64,000 nucleotides of DNA, taken from Alphaproteobacteria bacterium. Lineage in GTDB: Bacteria; Pseudomonadota; Alphaproteobacteria; Reyranellales; Reyranellaceae. A program made the position numbers and the translations under genes. Every line of letters starts with the position of its first letter. Position 1 is the stretch's first letter. The notes beneath the pieces were generated by a model. It searched no databases, had not been told where the DNA came from, and was given only the letters and a program-made list of their open reading frames with translations. This document shows, piece after piece, positions 48,101 to 59,677 of this stretch. Location of the stretch: NCBI GenBank assembly GCA_017308235.1, contig JAFKFL010000013.1, forward strand, positions 62,001-126,000, written 5' to 3'.

Positions 48101-48484
48101 TCAGGGCCGGGCGATGTGCCAGGCGCCGTTCAGGAAGCCGTCGCCCGTGGTGTCGCCGGGCTTGGTGTCCTTGACCCAGGCATAGAGCGGCTTGCCCTTG
48201 TAGGCCCACTGCTTCAGCCCGTCGTCGCGCGTGACGGTCGACCAGTCGCCTGAAGCCTTGGCGCCGTCGGCGACCAGGAGCGGCGGCCAGTTCTTGGCGC
48301 AAGGACCGTTGCACGCCGACTTGCCGGCCATGTCCTTGTCGAAGGTGTAGAGCGTCATGCCCTTGGCATCGACGAACATGCCGTTTTTGGCCATTGGCGC
48401 CATCCCGGCGGGATCGGCGGCAAAAGCGGCACCCGAGGCCGCGAACGCTATGGCAAAGGCGGTGAAAGCGATCGATTTCAGCAT
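48101..48484 (-). CDS. Secreted-repeat (COG4315-type) exported protein
   Basis: A 127-residue protein with a cleavable signal peptide (MLKSIAFTAFAIAFAASGAA, cut near FAA). The remainder carries the secreted-repeat domain: KGMTLYTFDKD near residue 43, CNGPCAKNWPPL near residue 59, and DGLKQWAYKGKPLYAWVKD near residues 88-106. The function is unknown; the two Cys in CNGPC could form a disulfide or bind a metal. It is preceded by an ECF-type promoter and stands next to an ECF sigma/anti-sigma pair, so it is probably a target gene. Confidence 0.85.
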   Translation of the reverse strand: MLKSIAFTAFAIAFAASGAAFAADPAGMAPMAKNGMFVDAKGMTLYTFDKDMAGKSACNGPCAKNWPPLLVADGAKASGDWSTVTRDDGLKQWAYKGKPLYAWVKDTKPGDTTGDGFLNGAWHIARP

Positions 48485-48520
48485 ATCTCTCCTCCGTGCG
48501 GATGTTGGCGCACGAGGGGG

Positions 48521-48547
48521 AGACGCCGGGCGGAAATGTTTATTCCC
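48521..48547 (-). promoter_or_regulatory. ECF sigma-type promoter for the secreted-repeat gene
   Basis: On the minus strand GGGAATAAA (plus 48539-48547) and CGTCT (plus 48521-48525) are separated so that GGAAT and CGTCT lie 16 bases apart. This is the spacing of ECF promoters (GGAAC-like -35, CGTC-like -10). The hexamers do not fit sigma-70. The predicted start is near 48514, with AGGAGAG before the ATG at 48484. Confidence 0.65.
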
Positions 48548-48577
48548 GCCATCCTCTAAATAAATCGCGTTCTGATT

Positions 48578-49519
48578 TTACCGCACTTTCGCCCTTGGGT
48601 GCGCGGCGCGGTAGACGGCGCTGAGGCGCGCGGCATCGACGTCGGTGTAGCGCTGGGTCGTGGAGAGCGAGGCGTGGCCTAAAAGCTCCTGGATCGTCCG
48701 CAAATCACCGCCTGCACCCAAAAGATGGGTGGCGAAGGAATGGCGCAGCGCATGCGGCGTCACCGAGTCAGGCAGTCCGAGCTGGCTGCGGATCTCGCGC
48801 ACCCGCTTCTGCACGATCGCGGGATCCAATGGGCCGCCGCGCGCGCCCAGGAAGAAGGCATGGTTGGCGCCGAGAGCGGCGAGATGGGGGCAGGCGTCGC
48901 GGTAGGCCGCCAGCGCCTCGAGCGTCTGCGGCAGGAGTGGCACGATCCGGGTCTTGTGGCCCTTGCCGGTGATGGCGAGCGTGTCGAGGCCCGATTTCAG
49001 AAGACCGTCGACCATTGTCCTGGTGAGGCTGAGCGCTTCGCCGATGCGCAGGCCTGCGCCGTAGAGCAGCAGCAGCACCGCCGTGTCGCGCTTGTCGATC
49101 CACGGTTCGCGTTCCTGTTCGGACTCGGTCTCCAGCAGCTCGTCCATATCGGCTTCGGAGAGCGCCTTGGGCACCGACCGCGGCAGCTTGGGCGTCTGCA
49201 GCGCGCCGATGCTGGCGTTGTGCACGAACCTGTTTTTGTCGAGGAAACGGAAGAAGGAGCGCACCGAGGAGAAAGCGCGCGCGGTCGAGGTGCGCGCCAG
49301 CCCCTGATGCGCGCGGTCGGCCAGCCAGGCCCGGAATTCGGCCGGCTTGAGCTTGGCCAGCGCATCGAGCGTGGGCGGTGCGCCGAGATAGGTCGTCATG
49401 AAGCCGAGGAAGCTCGCGACGTCATGTTCGTAGGCGATGAGTGTATGGTCGGCGAGCCGCCGCTCGCTCCGGAGCCAGTCCCGCCACGCCTCGCGCGCCG
49501 TTGCGAGACTCTTGGCCAA
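48578..49519 (-). CDS. xerC: Tyrosine recombinase XerC
   Basis: Resolves chromosome dimers at dif together with XerD (not here). It has 313 residues. The catalytic residues lie in GAGLRIGEALSL (Arg near residue 153), TPHALRHSFATHLLGAG (His and Arg near residues 252-255), a further His in LGHASLSTTQRYTDV and the nucleophile Tyr in that same segment near residue 290. The start follows the DUF484 stop by six bases, so they share an operon. Confidence 0.92.
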   Translation of the reverse strand: MAKSLATAREAWRDWLRSERRLADHTLIAYEHDVASFLGFMTTYLGAPPTLDALAKLKPAEFRAWLADRAHQGLARTSTARAFSSVRSFFRFLDKNRFVHNASIGALQTPKLPRSVPKALSEADMDELLETESEQEREPWIDKRDTAVLLLLYGAGLRIGEALSLTRTMVDGLLKSGLDTLAITGKGHKTRIVPLLPQTLEALAAYRDACPHLAALGANHAFFLGARGGPLDPAIVQKRVREIRSQLGLPDSVTPHALRHSFATHLLGAGGDLRTIQELLGHASLSTTQRYTDVDAARLSAVYRAAHPRAKVR

Positions 49520-49525
49520 GCGGGG

Positions 49526-50272
49526 CTACTCGGGCAGGTCGAGCCAGGCGCGGATGGTGTTTTCCAGCACCTTGGCGAGGAAGAACAGGAGCTCGGTCGC
49601 CATGTCCGGGCCGAAGGCTTCCGGATTGCGCGAGCCGAAGCACATGACTCCGTCGGGCGAGCCGGCGGAGACGCGCAACCGGAGCAGCACGTCTGATTGC
49701 ACGAAGCGGGAGATATCGCCGAAGAAGGCTTCCTCGCCGGTGATGTTGCTACGCAGCCGCGCGTGCTTTTCCGGGCCCATCGCAGCGTCGATCGCACCGG
49801 GCCCCAGCACATAGACACCGCGCGCCGACGCCGCCTTCTTGGGCGCATCGGGCGTGGCCTCGATCGCGAGCGTGATGAAGTCGACATCCAGGAGCTCGGG
49901 CAGCTCGTGGGTGACGACGTGGATCATCTTCTCGAAGGATGCCGCCTGGATGATGCTGATGACCGCCGCCTGGACGCGGTTCTGGACGATCTGGTTCTGC
50001 TTGGAGTTGGCGATGATCTCGGTGCGCTCGCTCTTCAGGCGGTCGATCTCCGAGCGCAGGCGCCTCAGGATCGCCTGCTGCATGTCGATGACACCCGGTC
50101 CCTGCATCGCCGAGGCAAGGCCAAGCTCGCCCGCGAGCTCGGCATGCTTGGTGAAGAAGTCGGGATGGGCCTTGAGATAGGCCACAACATCGTCTGACGT
50201 GACCACCTTCACCTGCCGGCCCGTTCCGTCGGGCGCGGTTACGATACCGTCGCCGCTTCTCCCGCTCGCCAT
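49526..50272 (-). CDS. DUF484 family protein
   Basis: A 248-residue cytoplasmic protein. The N-terminal block VVAYLKAHPDFFTKHAEL (near residues 29-46) is the DUF484 signature. A coiled-coil-like region (about 65-100) leads into a GAF-like domain. The function is unknown; DUF484 genes are commonly next to xerC, as here. It is six bases upstream of xerC and follows the transaldolase-like gene. Confidence 0.88.
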   Translation of the reverse strand: MASGRSGDGIVTAPDGTGRQVKVVTSDDVVAYLKAHPDFFTKHAELAGELGLASAMQGPGVIDMQQAILRRLRSEIDRLKSERTEIIANSKQNQIVQNRVQAAVISIIQAASFEKMIHVVTHELPELLDVDFITLAIEATPDAPKKAASARGVYVLGPGAIDAAMGPEKHARLRSNITGEEAFFGDISRFVQSDVLLRLRVSAGSPDGVMCFGSRNPEAFGPDMATELLFFLAKVLENTIRAWLDLPE

Positions 50273-50288
50273 GCGCCCTACCCCACGA

Positions 50289-50945
50289 TTAGAGGATCGA
50301 CTGGCCGGTCTTGGCCCAGTCGTCGAGGAAGGCCTTCAGGCCGTTGTCGGTCAGTACGTGCTTGAAGAGGCCGCGTAACACGTTGGGCGGCACCGTGGCG
50401 ACGTGAGCACCGAGTTTGGCCGCTTGGATCACGTGTTGGCTGTGGCGCACCGATGCCACCAGAACCTGCGTCTTGTAGTCCGGATACTGGCGGAAGATGG
50501 TCATGATCTCGGCGATGAGATGCATGCCATCCTGGCCGATGTCGTCGAGGCGACCGACGAAGGGCGAGACGAAGGTGGCGCCCGCCTTGGCCGCCAGTAG
50601 CGCCTGCGCGGCAGAAAAGCAGAGCGTGACATTCACCATCGTGCCTTCTGAGGTGAGCACCTTGCAGGTCTTGAGGCCGTCCGGCGTGAGCGGCACCTTC
50701 ACCGCCACATTCTTGGCGATCTTGGCGAGCTTTCTGCCTTCCTCGAGCATCTTCTTGTGGTCGGTCGAGACCGTCTCGGCGCTGACCGGGCCCGGCACGA
50801 TGGAGCAGACTTCCTTGATCACCTCGAGCATCGGCCGTCCGGCCTTCATGATCAGCGACGGATTGGTGGTCACTCCATCCAGGAGCCCCGACGCGGCGAG
50901 GTCCTTGATCTCGGCGACATCGGCGGTATCGACGAAGAACTTCAT
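50289..50945 (-). CDS. Transaldolase / fructose-6-phosphate aldolase (TalC family)
   Basis: A 218-residue aldolase of the small transaldolase family. [17 protein letters not shown] and GVTTNPSL (near residues 24-31) open the TIM barrel. The Schiff-base Lys is in [14 protein letters not shown] near residue 85. It may be a transaldolase or a fructose-6-phosphate aldolase; residues near the active site were not resolved here. It diverges from priA, with only 13 bases between start codons. Confidence 0.92.
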   Translation of the reverse strand: MKFFVDTADVAEIKDLAASGLLDGVTTNPSLIMKAGRPMLEVIKEVCSIVPGPVSAETVSTDHKKMLEEGRKLAKIAKNVAVKVPLTPDGLKTCKVLTSEGTMVNVTLCFSAAQALLAAKAGATFVSPFVGRLDDIGQDGMHLIAEIMTIFRQYPDYKTQVLVASVRHSQHVIQAAKLGAHVATVPPNVLRGLFKHVLTDNGLKAFLDDWAKTGQSIL

Positions 50946-50958
50946 ATAAAATACCCCA

Positions 50959-53238
50959 ATGGCCAGTGGTCCGGATCAGCGTGCCGCCACAATTTCTAGC
51001 GATTCGCCCTCGCAGCCACAAGACGAGGGGACGGCATCGGTGCGCCCGGCACCGGTGGAAAACACCGGCGTCCGGACGGTGCGCGTCCTGCTGCCGCTGC
51101 CTCTGGCCGATGCCTACGACTACAGCGTGCCCGAGGGGTTCGAGGTTGCGCCTGGCGCCTTCGTCGTCGTGCCCCTTGGCAAGCGTGAAACGGTAGGCGT
51201 TGTCTGGGGCGAAGGCACGGGCGAAGTGGCGTCCCAGAAGCTGCGCGACATCGTGGACATCCTTTCGGCGTTGCCGATGGCCGACCCGTTGCGTCGCTTC
51301 GTCGACTGGGTTGCGGCCTATACGCTGACCCCGCCCGGCGCGGTGCTGCGGATGACCATGAGCTCGCTGTCCGCGCTCGAAGCCCCGAAGACGGAAATGG
51401 TCTATCGGCCGGCACAAATCGCCACCGACGCAAAAACGAAACTTACAGCCGCCCGGCAACGTGTGCTGGAAGCGCTGCAGGATGGCCCGGCGATGCCGGT
51501 TGCCGAGCTCGCCCATCTCGCAGGGGTCGGACCCTCGGTGGTGAAAACCATGGTGGCGGCCGGCCTGCTCGAAGGCATGGAGCGGCGGGTGCGGCGCACC
51601 TTCCCGCAACCCGATGGCCAGCGCGAGGGACCGGCGCTTTCCGAGGAGCAGAAGTACGCCGCCGACGCCCTGATCGAGAAGGTGAGGGCGCATCGCTTTT
51701 CCGCGACGCTGCTCGATGGCGTGCCGGGCTCGGGCAAGACCGAGGTCTATTTCGAGGCGATTGCGGCGGCCCTTGCGGAAGGTCGCCAAGTGTTGGTGCT
51801 GTTGCCCGAGATCGCACTCACTGCGCAATGGCTTCGGCGCTTCGAGGACCGCTTCGGCGCCGTGCCTGCCTCGTGGCATTCGGGCCTGACCAGCCTCGAG
51901 CGACGCGAGACCTGGCGTGCCATTGCCGATGGCCGCGTGAAGGTGGTGGTGGGGGCACGGTCGGCATTGTTCCTGCCGTTTTCGGCTCTCGGCCTGATTG
52001 TGATCGACGAGGAGCACGACAGCTCTTTCAAGCAAGAAGACGGCGTCACCTACAATGCGCGCGACATGGCGGTGGTGCGTGCGCGGCTCGTTTCGGCGCC
52101 CATCGTGCTCGCGTCGGCGACGCCGTCACTCGAAAGCGTCACCAACGTCACGGCCGGCCGCTATGGCGCCTTGCACTTGCCGGCGCGACATGGCGGCCAG
52201 CAGCTCGCAACTCTGTCGGCCGTCGATCTGCGCAAGAACCCGCCGACGCGGGGCCGCTGGCTGTCGCCGCCTGTGGTCGAGGCGATGAAGCAAACGCTTG
52301 CGGCCGGGGAGCAGATCCTGCTGTTCCTGAATCGTCGTGGTTATGCGCCGATCACGCTTTGCCGTGCGTGCGGACATGGGCTCGAGTGTCCGCAATGCTC
52401 GGCCTGGCTGGTCGAGCATCGCTTCCGCCGCACGCTCGTCTGCCATCACTGCGGCTATAGCGAGCCGCCGGCGCTCGCCTGCAAGCACTGCGGCGCACAC
52501 GACCAGTTCGTGGCCTGCGGTCCCGGTGTCGAGCGCCTGGCTGAGGAAGCGCACGCGCTTTTTGCCGAGTCTCGGCTGGAGCTCTTCACGTCAGACACGC
52601 TGATCAGTCGCGACGAAGCGACAGCTGCCGTCGAGCGCATGATCGCGGGCGAGATCGACATCCTGATCGGCACGCAGATGGCGGCGAAGGGGCACCATTT
52701 CCCCAACCTCACGCTGGTCGTCGTGGTCGATGCGGATCTGGGATTGAACGGCGGCGACCTGCGCGCGGCCGAGCGCACCTTCCAGTTGCTCTATCAGGTG
52801 GCCGGCCGCGCCGGTCGCGCGGATCGGCCCGGCCGCGCGCTGGTGCAGACCCACATGCCCGAGCATCCAGTGATGCAGGCGCTGGTCGCCAACGACCGCG
52901 ACCGGTTTGTCGCGGCCGAGCTTGCCGACCGGGGAACGGCCGGCATGCCCCCCTACGGGCGGCTCGCGTCGCTGATCGTCTCAGGGCCCGATCCCGCCGC
53001 CGTCGACAATGTTTGCGCCGCTATCGCGCGCCGCGCGCCACACCAGACGGGCGTCACGGTTCTCGGTCCTTCGACGGCGCCGCTCGCCTTGCTGCGCGGC
53101 CGTCATCGTCGCCGGTTCCTGCTCAAGACAGGCCGCGATGTTGCGGTGCAACCACTTCTGCACGCCTGGCTTGCGCAAGTCGGCTTGCCCGGTTCGGTCC
53201 GACTGCAGATCGACGTCGATCCCTATTCCTTCCTGTGA
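50959..53238 (+). CDS. priA: Primosomal protein N' (replication restart helicase)
   Basis: A 759-residue 3'-5' helicase that reloads the replisome at collapsed forks. Walker A is [14 protein letters not shown] near residue 257, and the Walker B is a DEEH motif in [12 protein letters not shown] near residue 352. Eight Cys in four pairs ([13 protein letters not shown], then CHHCG and CKHCG, near residues 470-520) bind two zincs. The annotated N-terminus ([13 protein letters not shown]...) is about 40 residues longer than the conserved [15 protein letters not shown] start, so GTG codons at 51039 or 51054 could be the true start. Confidence 0.95.
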   Translation: MASGPDQRAATISSDSPSQPQDEGTASVRPAPVENTGVRTVRVLLPLPLADAYDYSVPEGFEVAPGAFVVVPLGKRETVGVVWGEGTGEVASQKLRDIVDILSALPMADPLRRFVDWVAAYTLTPPGAVLRMTMSSLSALEAPKTEMVYRPAQIATDAKTKLTAARQRVLEALQDGPAMPVAELAHLAGVGPSVVKTMVAAGLLEGMERRVRRTFPQPDGQREGPALSEEQKYAADALIEKVRAHRFSATLLDGVPGSGKTEVYFEAIAAALAEGRQVLVLLPEIALTAQWLRRFEDRFGAVPASWHSGLTSLERRETWRAIADGRVKVVVGARSALFLPFSALGLIVIDEEHDSSFKQEDGVTYNARDMAVVRARLVSAPIVLASATPSLESVTNVTAGRYGALHLPARHGGQQLATLSAVDLRKNPPTRGRWLSPPVVEAMKQTLAAGEQILLFLNRRGYAPITLCRACGHGLECPQCSAWLVEHRFRRTLVCHHCGYSEPPALACKHCGAHDQFVACGPGVERLAEEAHALFAESRLELFTSDTLISRDEATAAVERMIAGEIDILIGTQMAAKGHHFPNLTLVVVVDADLGLNGGDLRAAERTFQLLYQVAGRAGRADRPGRALVQTHMPEHPVMQALVANDRDRFVAAELADRGTAGMPPYGRLASLIVSGPDPAAVDNVCAAIARRAPHQTGVTVLGPSTAPLALLRGRHRRRFLLKTGRDVAVQPLLHAWLAQVGLPGSVRLQIDVDPYSFL

Positions 53239-53420
53239 CAAGAGGATGCGGAAAAGGCAGGTAATACGGGACTTTAGCAACCTTGCGCCGGGAAAGGACG
53301 CATGGTAGCAACGCGCGCTTTTCCGGCCCGGGGCGGTGCGCAAGGACCGTGGCTCTCCGGAAAAGATGAGGGGTTTCAAGAGTTTACCAGCCGACCAACG
53401 GCAGGGGAGAGGCCTTCGAC
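53239..53420 (+). promoter_or_regulatory. Leader region of the F1 ATP synthase operon
   Basis: The 182-base gap between priA and atpH. It carries a possible long-range stem: CTTTTCCGG (53318-53326) is complementary to CCGGAAAAG (53357-53365). I see no convincing -35/-10 pair. A GGGGAGAGG lies before the GTG start of atpH. Confidence 0.4.
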
Positions 53421-53984
53421 GTGTCAGACGCTACCTCCGTCGCATCAGGCGTCGCCGGACGCTATGCCAGTGCCCTGTTCGATCTGGCAGACAGCGCCCG
53501 CGCGCTCGATCAAGTCGCGCAGGATCTCACCTCTTTCCGCAACCTTGTCGGCGAAAGCGCCGACTTGGCCCGCCTGATCGGAAGCCCGATCATCGGCCGC
53601 GAGATCCAGAGCAAGGCCCTGCTGGCGGTGCTCGATGCCGCCGGCATCCAGGGGCTCACGCGTAATTTCGTCGGCACTGTTGCCGCCAACGGCCGCGCCC
53701 GCGAGTTGCCGGCGATGGCCTCGGCCTTCCTTGCCGAGTTGGCGCGCCGCCGAGGTGAGACCACGGCGATCGTGACATCGGCCGTGCCTCTGTCGGCCGC
53801 CCAAATGCAGCAGCTTACCGATACGCTGCGCGGCATCCTGGGCGGAGCCAAGGTTTCCATCGATGCGCAGGTCAATCCCGATATTCTCGGCGGCCTCGTC
53901 GTGAAGGTCGGCTCGCGCTTGTTCGATTCATCCATCCGCAGCAAGTTGCAGCGCCTGCAGCTTGCCATGAAGGGAGTTGCTTAA
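53421..53984 (+). CDS. atpH: F0F1 ATP synthase subunit delta
   Basis: Connects the b/b' stalk to the top of F1. It has 187 residues and starts at GTG 53421. Conserved OSCP-type pattern: ASGVAGRYASALFDLAD at the N-terminus, and the C-terminal PDILGGLVVKVGSRLFDSSIRSKLQRLQ. It is the first gene of atpH-A-G-D-C; the atpA ATG follows its stop with no gap. Confidence 0.96.
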   Translation: MSDATSVASGVAGRYASALFDLADSARALDQVAQDLTSFRNLVGESADLARLIGSPIIGREIQSKALLAVLDAAGIQGLTRNFVGTVAANGRARELPAMASAFLAELARRRGETTAIVTSAVPLSAAQMQQLTDTLRGILGGAKVSIDAQVNPDILGGLVVKVGSRLFDSSIRSKLQRLQLAMKGVA

Positions 53985-55511
53985 ATGGATATCCGTGCCG
54001 CCGAAATCTCGGCCATTCTGAAGCAGCAGATTGCCAACTTCGGCACCGAGGCTGAAGTCGCCGAGGTCGGTCAGGTCCTTTCCGTCGGTGACGGCATCGC
54101 GCGCGTCTACGGTCTCGACAGCGTCAAGGCCGGCGAGATGGTCGAGTTCCCCGGCGGCATCAAGGGCATGGCGCTGAACCTCGAGAAGGACAACGTCGGC
54201 GTCGTGATCTTCGGCGAAGATCGCACCATCCGTGAAGGCGACACCGTCAAGCGCACCGGCGCGATTGTCGATGTGCCCGTGGGCAAGGGCCTGCTCGGTC
54301 GCGTGGTCGACGGCCTTGGCAATCCGATCGACGGCAAGGGCCCGATCCAGGCGACCGAACGCCGCCTCGTCGAGGTGAAGGCGCCGGGCATCATTCCGCG
54401 CAAGTCGGTGAACGAGCCGATGCAGACGGGCCTCAAGGCCCTCGATTCGCTGGTGCCGGTCGGACGCGGTCAGCGCGAGCTGATCATCGGTGATCGCCAG
54501 ACCGGCAAGACCGCCGTCGCGATCGATACCTTCCTCAACCAAAAGACCATCAACAAGGGCACTGACGAGGGCCGCAAGCTCTACTGCGTCTACGTCGCGG
54601 TCGGCCAGAAGCGCTCGACCGTTGCCCAGATTGTGAAGACGCTCGAGGACAACGGCGCGATGGAATACTCCATCGTCGTCGCCGCCACCGCGTCCGATCC
54701 GGCGCCGATGCAGTTCCTGGCGCCCTACACGGGCTGCGCCATGGGCGAGTACTTCCGCGACAACGGCATGCACGCCGTGATCGTGTATGACGATCTGTCG
54801 AAGCAAGCCGTCTCGTATCGCCAGATGTCCCTGCTGCTGCGCCGCCCGCCAGGCCGCGAAGCCTATCCGGGCGACGTGTTCTATCTCCATTCGCGCCTGC
54901 TCGAGCGTGCGGCCAAGCTCAACGAGAAGAACGGCTCGGGCTCGCTGACGGCGCTACCGGTCATCGAGACGCAGGCCGGCGACGTGTCGGCCTACATTCC
55001 GACCAACGTCATTTCGATCACCGATGGCCAGATCTTCCTCGAGGCCGAATTGTTCTATGCCGGCATCAAGCCAGCCATCAACGTCGGCCTGTCGGTGAGC
55101 CGCGTCGGCTCGGCCGCGCAGATCAAGGCGATGAAGCAGGTAGCCGGCACCATGAAGCTCGAGCTCGCGCAGTATCGCGAGATGGCGGCCTTCGCCCAGT
55201 TCGCCTCGGACCTCGATGCCACCACCCAGCGCCTGCTGGCGCGCGGCCAGCGGCTGACCGAGCTCCTGAAGCAGGGTCAGTACCAGCCGATGCCGGTCGA
55301 AGAGCAGGTTGCCTCGATCTACTCCGGCACCCGTGGCTTCCTCGACGGCTTGCCGGTTGCCCGCATCGGCGACTTTGAGCGCCAGATGCTCGACGCACTG
55401 CGCGCCGAGGGTTCGATCCTGGCTTCGATCCGCGACAAGCGTGAGATCGTGAAGGAGACCGACGACAAGCTGAAGGCGTTCCTGACCGACTTCACCAAGA
55501 AGTTCGCCTGA
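53985..55511 (+). CDS. atpA: F0F1 ATP synthase subunit alpha
   Basis: Regulatory, non-catalytic nucleotide-binding subunit of F1, 508 residues. Walker A is [14 protein letters not shown] near residue 168, and the ATP synthase alpha/beta signature [17 protein letters not shown] is near residue 364. It ends six bases before the atpG start. Confidence 0.98.
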   Translation: MDIRAAEISAILKQQIANFGTEAEVAEVGQVLSVGDGIARVYGLDSVKAGEMVEFPGGIKGMALNLEKDNVGVVIFGEDRTIREGDTVKRTGAIVDVPVGKGLLGRVVDGLGNPIDGKGPIQATERRLVEVKAPGIIPRKSVNEPMQTGLKALDSLVPVGRGQRELIIGDRQTGKTAVAIDTFLNQKTINKGTDEGRKLYCVYVAVGQKRSTVAQIVKTLEDNGAMEYSIVVAATASDPAPMQFLAPYTGCAMGEYFRDNGMHAVIVYDDLSKQAVSYRQMSLLLRRPPGREAYPGDVFYLHSRLLERAAKLNEKNGSGSLTALPVIETQAGDVSAYIPTNVISITDGQIFLEAELFYAGIKPAINVGLSVSRVGSAAQIKAMKQVAGTMKLELAQYREMAAFAQFASDLDATTQRLLARGQRLTELLKQGQYQPMPVEEQVASIYSGTRGFLDGLPVARIGDFERQMLDALRAEGSILASIRDKREIVKETDDKLKAFLTDFTKKFA

Positions 55512-55517
55512 GCCCCA

Positions 55518-56399
55518 ATGCCCAGTCTCAAGACCTACCGGCTCAGGATTCGAAGCGTCCAGTCGACGCAGAAGATCACCAAGGCCATGAAGATGGTGGC
55601 GGCAGCCAAGCTTCGTCGAGCCCAGGAGCAGGCCATGGCGGCCCGGCCCTATGCCGAGGCCATGGACAAGGTCATGGCGACGCTCGCGTCGAGCTTCAAG
55701 GGCGGTACCGGGCCGAAGCTCCTGTCGGGCACCGGTTCCGACAAGGTCCAGCTCCTGATCGTCGCCACGGCCGACCGCGGCCTGTGCGGCGCGTTCAACA
55801 GCTCGATAGTGCGCGAGGCGCGGCGGACCATTCGCGCGCTACAGGCCGAGGGCAAGACCGTCAAGGTGCTGGCGATCGGCCGCAAGGCGCGTGACCAGCT
55901 GCGCCGCGACTATGGCGGCCTGATCGTTGACACCATCACCGATCTTGGCCGGCCGCGCGTCTCGTTCGCCGACGCCCAGAAGGTGGCGAACCGCGTCACG
56001 GAGCTCTTCGACAAAGGCGAGTTCGACGTCGCCACGGTGGTCTTCAACCGCTTCAAGTCGGCGATGACTCAAATCGTCACCGTCCAGCAGCTCATCCCGC
56101 CGCCAGTGCCAGAGGTTTCGGCCGCGCCCGCCACGTCAGGCGGTGCGGTTTACGAGTTCGAGCCCGACGAGGCCGAGATCCTGGCCGACCTGCTGCCGCG
56201 CAACCTCACCGTCCAGATCTTCCGGGCGCTGCTGGAGAATGCGGCGAGCTTCTTCGGCTCGCAGATGACGGCGATGGACAATGCCTCGCGCAACGCCGGC
56301 GAAGTGATTAAGAAGCTGACGCTGCAGATGAATCGCTCGCGCCAGGCGTCGATCACCAAGGAACTCATCGAGATCATTTCCGGCGCCGAGGCCGTCTAG
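55518..56399 (+). CDS. atpG: F0F1 ATP synthase subunit gamma
   Basis: Central rotating shaft of F1, 293 residues. The N-terminal helix ([24 protein letters not shown]) and the C-terminal signature ([31 protein letters not shown]) are typical, and form the coiled coil inside the alpha3beta3 barrel. It lies between atpA and atpD. Confidence 0.97.
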   Translation: MPSLKTYRLRIRSVQSTQKITKAMKMVAAAKLRRAQEQAMAARPYAEAMDKVMATLASSFKGGTGPKLLSGTGSDKVQLLIVATADRGLCGAFNSSIVREARRTIRALQAEGKTVKVLAIGRKARDQLRRDYGGLIVDTITDLGRPRVSFADAQKVANRVTELFDKGEFDVATVVFNRFKSAMTQIVTVQQLIPPPVPEVSAAPATSGGAVYEFEPDEAEILADLLPRNLTVQIFRALLENAASFFGSQMTAMDNASRNAGEVIKKLTLQMNRSRQASITKELIEIISGAEAV

Positions 56400-57860
<1,461 letters not shown>

Positions 57861-57864
57861 ACCG

Positions 57865-58278
57865 ATGGCCAAGGTCTCCTTTCGGCTGGTGATGCCCGAA
57901 CGCGAACTGCTCGACACCGAGGCCGACATGGTCGTGGTGCCGGGCAGCGAAGGCGATTTCGGCGTCCTGCACGGCCACGCGCCTGTGATCTCGACTCTTC
58001 GCCCGGGCGTTCTCGAGGTGCTCCAGGGCAACAAGGTGGAGCAGCGCTTCATCGTGGTCGGCGGCTTCGCCGAGGTGACGCCTGAGCGTTGCACGGTGCT
58101 GGCCGATGAGGCGATCCCGTTCGCCGAGGTCACGGCCGAGCAACTTGCCGAGCGTGAGCAGGCCGCCGAGCGCGACCTTGTCGATGCGGCAAATGACGCC
58201 GAACGGGCTGCTGCCCAGAAGGATCTTGCGGTTGCGAAGGATCTGCGCCGTGCGCAGGCCTACTACGCCAGCCGCTAA
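57865..58278 (+). CDS. atpC: F0F1 ATP synthase subunit epsilon
   Basis: Regulatory and coupling subunit of the central stalk. It has 137 residues from ATG 57865. The N-terminal beta-barrel shows FGVLHGHAPVISTLRPG near residues 32-48 and the C-terminal half is an alpha-helical region rich in Glu and Ala. It closes the F1 operon; no terminator is clear. Confidence 0.95.
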   Translation: MAKVSFRLVMPERELLDTEADMVVVPGSEGDFGVLHGHAPVISTLRPGVLEVLQGNKVEQRFIVVGGFAEVTPERCTVLADEAIPFAEVTAEQLAEREQAAERDLVDAANDAERAAAQKDLAVAKDLRRAQAYYASR

Positions 58279-58365
58279 TTTCACTCGATCCGCGAAATAA
58301 TCTGTCCGACTGTCCCCCGCTGGCCCATTGAAAGCCGGGCGTGAGGTCGCTTTATTACGGTTAGA

Positions 58366-58378
58366 CGACGATTCGTCG
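58366..58378. promoter_or_regulatory. Short palindrome upstream of the ferritin-like gene
   Basis: CGACGA (58366-58371), one base, TCGTCG (58373-58378) is an exact inverted repeat, 14 bases before the ATG at 58392. It may be a repressor operator or a chance palindrome in high-GC DNA. The rest of the gap 58279-58391 shows nothing I can assign. Confidence 0.3.
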
Positions 58379-58391
58379 AAGGCACTGAATC

Positions 58392-59210
58392 ATGGGGAAC
58401 TGGACACTCGCCTCGATCGCTTGGGATCGCTTCGATGCGTCGAAGGTCGATCCGGAAATCCTGCGCAACGTCAAGGCTGCGGCCCTGATGGAGCGCAATG
58501 GCGGGGACTACGGCATCTATCTCGGTCGCGTGTTTGCCGACGATCCCGAGTTCTCCAAGTATGTGCGCGAGTGGGCCATCGAGGAAATCCAGCATGGCCT
58601 GGCGCTTGGCCGATGGGCGCAGCTTGCCGATCCGGCGTGGGATTTCGACGCAGCCTTCGATCGCTTCCGCAAGGGCTACCGACTGCCGCTCGAGGCGACA
58701 GCCTCGGTGCGCGGCAGCCAGGCCGGCGAGATGATGGCGCGCTGCATCGTCGAAACCGGCACCAGCTCCTACTACAGCGCACTCAAGGATGCCTCGACGG
58801 AGCCGGTGTTGAAGCAGGTCTGCGCCAAGGTCGCGGCCGACGAGTTCCGTCACTACAGGATGTTCTACGACCATCTGCGGCAGTGCGTGGAGCGCGACCG
58901 GTTGACCCGCTGGGGCCGCCTGCGCATCGGCTGGAGTAGGCTTGCCGAGAGCGAGGACGACGAGCTCGCTTATGCCTACTTCGCCGCCAACGAACCGCCG
59001 GATGCGGTCTATGACCGCAAGCGAGCCCGCGAAGCCTATGCACGCCGGGCCTATCCGCTCTATCGGCCGATGCACGTCCAGCGCGCGATGGCGATGGTGC
59101 TGAAGGCCGTCGGCCTCGAGCCGCAGGGCCGGCTCAATGCGCTCATGACTCGCGCCGGCCTCTGGTTCCTGCGTCGCCGCTCGACGCAGCTTGCCGCCAG
59201 CGGCGTCTAG
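58392..59210 (+). CDS. Ferritin-like (di-iron) protein
   Basis: A 272-residue protein with a four-helix ferritin-like fold and a probable di-iron site: Glu in LMERNGGDYG near residue 35, EEIQH near residue 63, Glu in CIVETGTSSYY near residue 123 and DEFRHYR near residue 155 (ExxH-type pairs). The C-terminal third (about 180-272) is basic and outside the core. The family is unnamed to me; it might be an oxygenase or a rubrerythrin-like protein. It follows the F1 operon by 113 bases, and its stop overlaps the converging rppH gene by four bases. Confidence 0.75.
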   Translation: MGNWTLASIAWDRFDASKVDPEILRNVKAAALMERNGGDYGIYLGRVFADDPEFSKYVREWAIEEIQHGLALGRWAQLADPAWDFDAAFDRFRKGYRLPLEATASVRGSQAGEMMARCIVETGTSSYYSALKDASTEPVLKQVCAKVAADEFRHYRMFYDHLRQCVERDRLTRWGRLRIGWSRLAESEDDELAYAYFAANEPPDAVYDRKRAREAYARRAYPLYRPMHVQRAMAMVLKAVGLEPQGRLNALMTRAGLWFLRRRSTQLAASGV

Positions 59211-59677
59211 GAAACCAGGTCGGCGAATTCCTTCAGTACCGTCTCGTAGACCGGGCGCTTGAAGGGAATGATCCTGTCGAGCAGGTCAGAAGGCGTGGCC
59301 CATTTCCAGGCGTCGAACTCGTGGTCATGGGCGTGGATATCGATGTCGGCATCGATGCCGATGAAGGCCAGCGCGAACCATTTCTGAGCCTGGCCTCGCC
59401 AACGACCTTTGCCGTGCGCGAGTTCGATCTCCGGCGGAAAATTGTACGTCAGCCAGGTGCGGCTCTCGCGCAGGAGCAACGCGCGGGTCGTGCCGACCTC
59501 CTCGGCAAGCTCGCGGCAGGCGGCTTCGACCGGCGTCTCGCCGCGGTCGACGCCGCCCTGCGGCATCTGCCAGGCTCCAGGCATGCCGGCGCGTTCACCG
59601 GCGAAGATCCGCCGGTCCCGACTGATCAGCATCAAGCCGACGTTGGGCCGGTAGTGCTCGGGAACCTCCCGGATCAC
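59207..59677 (-). CDS. rppH: RNA pyrophosphohydrolase (Nudix)
   Basis: Removes pyrophosphate from 5' ends of mRNA to trigger decay. It has 156 residues. The Nudix box is GGVDRGETPVEAACRELAEEVG near residues 38-59. The RPNVGLMLISRDRRIFAGER start matches the family. The start is GTG 59677, which overlaps the stop of the preceding deacetylase gene (GTGA), so translation is coupled; a longer frame upstream lies inside that gene and is not supported. Confidence 0.93.
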   Translation of the reverse strand: MIREVPEHYRPNVGLMLISRDRRIFAGERAGMPGAWQMPQGGVDRGETPVEAACRELAEEVGTTRALLLRESRTWLTYNFPPEIELAHGKGRWRGQAQKWFALAFIGIDADIDIHAHDHEFDAWKWATPSDLLDRIIPFKRPVYETVLKEFADLVS

